This document shows, piece by piece, positions 5,944 through 7,801 of a stretch of DNA of 7,801 bases. Under the pieces are notes generated by a model. It worked only from the letters and a program-made list of their open reading frames with translations. It did not search any database and had not been told where the DNA came from. Positions within the stretch are counted from its first letter, which is position 1; each line of letters starts with the position of its first letter. Where the stretch lies: contig JAGOWF010000009.1 in assembly GCA_018060305.1 (NCBI GenBank), positions 1 through 7,801 of the forward strand. The letters run 5' to 3'. The DNA is from Pyrinomonadaceae bacterium (GTDB lineage: Bacteria; Acidobacteriota; Blastocatellia; Pyrinomonadales; Pyrinomonadaceae). A program made the position numbers and the translations under genes.

Positions 5944-6900
5944 ATGAGTGTTACTGGAAAAATAAAGGTCTTCTCAGGCAATGCGCATCCGGCGCTTGCT
6001 AAGGAGATATGTGCCGGCCTTGGTATAAAGCTTGGCGAGGCCAGCACGGCGCGGTTTTCTGACGGGGAATTCAATTTTCAGATCGGCGAGAATGTCCGCG
6101 GCTATGACGTGTTTATCGTCCAGCCGACATGCCCGCCGACTGACAGCCACCTGTTGGAACTGCTCATAATGATCGACGCGTTTATCAGGGCGTCGGCTGA
6201 ACGTGTGACAGCGGTGATCCCGTATTTTGGCTATGCGCGATCGGACAAAAAGGATCGTCCGCGTGTGCCGATCTCGGCAAAACTGGTCTCGAATTTGATA
6301 ACTAAAGCCGGTGCTCATCGCGTGTTGACGATCGACCTGCACGCCTCGCAGATACAAGGGTTTTTTGATATTCCGGTGGATCACCTGTTTGCGGCTCCGG
6401 TGGTTGTTGATTATTTCAACCGCAACCCGATCGACAACCTGATCGTGGTCGCGCCCGACACCGGCGGGGCCGAGCGAGCAAGGGCATACGCAAAGCGATT
6501 GAATGCGGGACTCGCATTGTGTGATAAACGCCGCGAGCGTGCCAACGAGGCCGACGTGATGAATATCGTCGGCGACGTCAAGGGCAAGAATTGTTTGATA
6601 ATCGACGATATGTGCGACACGGGCGGCACCATCTGCAAGGTTGCCGAGGCGCTGCACAAGGCCGGCGCGAACGAGGTTTACGCATGCTTTACGCACGGCG
6701 TGCTTTCTGGCAAGGCGGTTGAGAATATCACGGGCTCGTATCTGAAAAAGATCATCGTCACGAACACGATCCCGATAAGTGATAACGGAAAGCCGCTCCT
6801 CGAGGGCGGTAAGATCGAGGTTTTGAGCGTTGCCGGCCTGTTGGCATCGGCGATCAGATCGATTCACGACGAGACCAGCGTATCGTCGCTGTTTATTTGA
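5944..6900 (+). CDS. prs: Ribose-phosphate pyrophosphokinase (PRPP synthetase)
   Basis: The enzyme transfers pyrophosphate from ATP to ribose 5-phosphate, making PRPP for purine, pyrimidine, NAD, His and Trp synthesis in the cytoplasm. From ATG 5944 the protein has 318 residues, the usual length for class I enzymes. Landmarks are FSDGE (38-42), YFGYARSDKKDRPRVPISAK (94-113), the metal/ATP site DLHASQIQGFFD with D131 and H133, the flexible catalytic loop DKRRE (194-198), and the ribose-phosphate loop DDMCDTGGTI (221-230). The start is chosen because MSVTGKIKVFSGNAHPALA matches the family N-terminus; an in-frame GTG at 5926 would add six residues encoded by the repeat arm. No Shine-Dalgarno is present, because the REP-like arm occupies that position. 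The 5762-5800 terminator upstream implies that it has its own promoter, probably within or just left of the repeat. Confidence 0.97.
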   Translation: MSVTGKIKVFSGNAHPALAKEICAGLGIKLGEASTARFSDGEFNFQIGENVRGYDVFIVQPTCPPTDSHLLELLIMIDAFIRASAERVTAVIPYFGYARSDKKDRPRVPISAKLVSNLITKAGAHRVLTIDLHASQIQGFFDIPVDHLFAAPVVVDYFNRNPIDNLIVVAPDTGGAERARAYAKRLNAGLALCDKRRERANEADVMNIVGDVKGKNCLIIDDMCDTGGTICKVAEALHKAGANEVYACFTHGVLSGKAVENITGSYLKKIIVTNTIPISDNGKPLLEGGKIEVLSVAGLLASAIRSIHDETSVSSLFI

Positions 6901-6910
6901 AACGGAAGTC

Positions 6911-6998
6911 AGTCTGGAGTCTTAAGTCTGAAGTCTTGAGCAGGATGTGCCCCTGAGACATAGGGCGACCTAAGACTCAAGACTTAAGACTCCAGACT
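6911..6998. repeat. 19-bp inverted repeat (AGTCTGGAGTCTTAAGTCT) before rplY
   Basis: Bases 6911-6929 and 6980-6998 are perfect reverse complements. Imperfect complementarity continues inward with AAGTCTTGAG and CTAAGACTCAAG. The arms are made of AGTCT/AAGTCTTGA sub-units, a simple-repeat style similar to the CTTGGGA and GAGTTC stretches inside genes but unlike the REP-like units. It fills nearly all of the 108-bp gap between prs and rplY and stops ten bases before ATG 7009. It could fold into a long hairpin in the prs-rplY transcript. The right arm is followed by TTAAAAAAG rather than a T-run, so it is not a typical terminator for the plus strand. Confidence 0.88.
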
Positions 6999-7008
6999 TA
7001 AAAAAGTT

Positions 7009-7665
7009 ATGGCTGAGAAATTTGTAATAAAGGCTGAAAAGCGTGAAACACGCGGGAAAAATGAGGCGCGCCGGATGCGTGCGATCGGCAAGGTGCCGGT
7101 CGTTGTTTACGGCGGCGGCTCCGAAAGCATGGCCGCAACCGCAGAACTCGCGGACCTGGCCGCTATTCTGCGTAGCCAGGCCGGCGTCAACTCGGTGTTT
7201 TCGCTGAATGTTGACGGCGAGGCCCACGATGTTATCTTTCAGGACCGCCAGATCGATCCAATCATGGGCCGCCTCATACATGCTGACCTGCGTCGGTTTG
7301 CCAAGGGCGAAAAGATCGAGATGACCGTGCCGATCCACCTGACGGGTCACGCTGCCGGACTTCTCGAGCCCGGGGCCATGCTTGCACAGGCTCTGCGCGA
7401 GATCAAAGTTCTGTGCGAACCGGCGAAGACGCCCGACTCGATCGACATTGACGTAACTGCGCTTGAGGCAGGCGATTCGCTCCACGTCTCTGACCTTGTC
7501 GTTGGCGAGGGGATCGAGATCGTTGAGAGCCCCGAGAGCGTCGTCGCCTCGGTCGTGATCGTCAAGGAAGTCGAGCTTGAGCCGCAGGTTGAAGAAGGAG
7601 CCGAGCCTGAGGTCGAGGGTGAAGCCCCCGCAGAGGCACCGGCCGAAGAAGGCGGCGGGGAATAG
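7009..7665 (+). CDS. rplY: 50S ribosomal protein L25, long CTC/TL5 form
   Basis: The 218-residue protein binds 5S rRNA in the large subunit. The N-terminal L25 domain (about 1-95) includes KRETRGKNEARRMRAIGKVP followed by VVVYGG, and the segment FQDRQIDPIMGRLIHADLRR at about 83-102. A second beta domain of the TL5/CTC type (about 100-190; VPIHLTG, EPGAMLAQALREIKVLC, LHVSDLVVGEGIEIVESPES) marks the long form found in many bacteria, unlike the short E. coli L25. The C-terminus (about 190-218) is an acidic Glu/Ala/Pro-rich tail. ATG 7009 opens the canonical N-terminus. No Shine-Dalgarno is visible behind the inverted repeat. pth starts 25 bp after the stop; the rplY-pth pairing is common and suggests co-transcription. 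Confidence 0.96.
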   Translation: MAEKFVIKAEKRETRGKNEARRMRAIGKVPVVVYGGGSESMAATAELADLAAILRSQAGVNSVFSLNVDGEAHDVIFQDRQIDPIMGRLIHADLRRFAKGEKIEMTVPIHLTGHAAGLLEPGAMLAQALREIKVLCEPAKTPDSIDIDVTALEAGDSLHVSDLVVGEGIEIVESPESVVASVVIVKEVELEPQVEEGAEPEVEGEAPAEAPAEEGGGE

Positions 7666-7690
7666 AGCAGTTCCGACTACCGGCAACTGT

Positions 7691-7801
7691 ATGAATTGGC
7701 TGATCGTAGGCCTGGGAAATCCGGGCCCGGAATATGCAAAGACGCGGCACAATCTGGGCTTTATGCTCGTGGACGTGCTCGCGAATCGAATGCAGACGAC
7801 G
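7691..7801 (+). CDS. pth: Peptidyl-tRNA hydrolase, N-terminal part (cut by window end)
   Basis: The first 37 residues begin MNWLIVGLGNPGPEYAKTRH and continue NLGFMLVDVLANRM. They carry the family signature GLGNPGPEY, with the substrate-contacting Asn at residue 10, and RHNLGF with the catalytic His at residue 20. Pth cleaves the ester bond of peptidyl-tRNAs released early from the ribosome, freeing tRNA for reuse. The start ATG 7691 matches the usual N-terminus. It follows rplY by 25 bp with no terminator between, consistent with an operon. The rest of the gene lies beyond the window. Confidence 0.95.
   Translation, partial: MNWLIVGLGNPGPEYAKTRHNLGFMLVDVLANRMQTT

Noticed and set aside
5974..6867. 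297-residue minus-strand open frame
   Set aside because: It lies wholly opposite prs, has no recognisable domain, and reflects the codon pattern of the real gene.
6911..6998. Intrinsic terminator after prs
   Set aside because: The stem is long and made of simple repeats, and the right arm is followed by A residues, not a T-run.
6970..7752. 260-residue minus-strand open frame
   Set aside because: Opposite rplY and the start of pth, with Phe/Leu/Asp-rich composition expected of an antisense shadow.

Overview
The window reads as a bacterial chromosome segment of moderately high GC. The gene order ispE – tRNA-Gln – prs – rplY (long L25/CTC form) – pth, the YHS-type copper ATPase and the style of the proteins suggest an Acidobacteriota genome, perhaps Blastocatellia/Pyrinomonadaceae. 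That placement is inferred from gene content only; there is no rRNA or marker tree here.

Layout. Bases 1-380 hold the tail of a UPF0175-type antitoxin that overlaps, by ATGA, a DUF3368 (PIN-like) toxin gene. The toxin has lost its middle and is frameshifted. Convergent to it, on the minus strand, are an isoaspartyl peptidase/L-asparaginase (392-1393) and upstream of it a Cu+-type P1B ATPase with YHS and heavy-metal-binding N-terminal modules (1470-3812). A divergent 177-bp gap carries what looks like a GEMM-I (cyclic dinucleotide) riboswitch, placed directly before a secreted CAP/SCP-domain protein (3990-4625). The right half, all on the plus strand, is a housekeeping block: ispE (4751-5635), tRNA-Gln(TTG) with a following intrinsic terminator, prs (5944-6900), rplY (7009-7665) and the start of pth (7691 to the window end). 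prs supplies PRPP for nucleotide synthesis, while rplY and pth serve translation.

The unusual layer is the repeat DNA. The gaps are filled by several unrelated inverted-repeat families: a 23-bp perfect palindrome between the ATPase and asparaginase genes; a REP-like unit built on GCCCGCACGTAAGTAAGGGC before ispE and prs; and a 19-bp inverted repeat before rplY. Related or similar simple-repeat DNA also lies in frame inside coding sequence at three places: the autoprocessing linker of the asparaginase, the YHS-to-metal-domain linker of the ATPase, and a loop of the ATPase nucleotide-binding domain. The repeats sit directly against start codons, and recognisable Shine-Dalgarno sequences are nearly absent.

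The best candidates for something undescribed are (i) the REP-like family that enters both gene starts and a gene body, (ii) repeat-derived protein linkers, and (iii) a probable cyclic-dinucleotide riboswitch controlling a secreted CAP protein.
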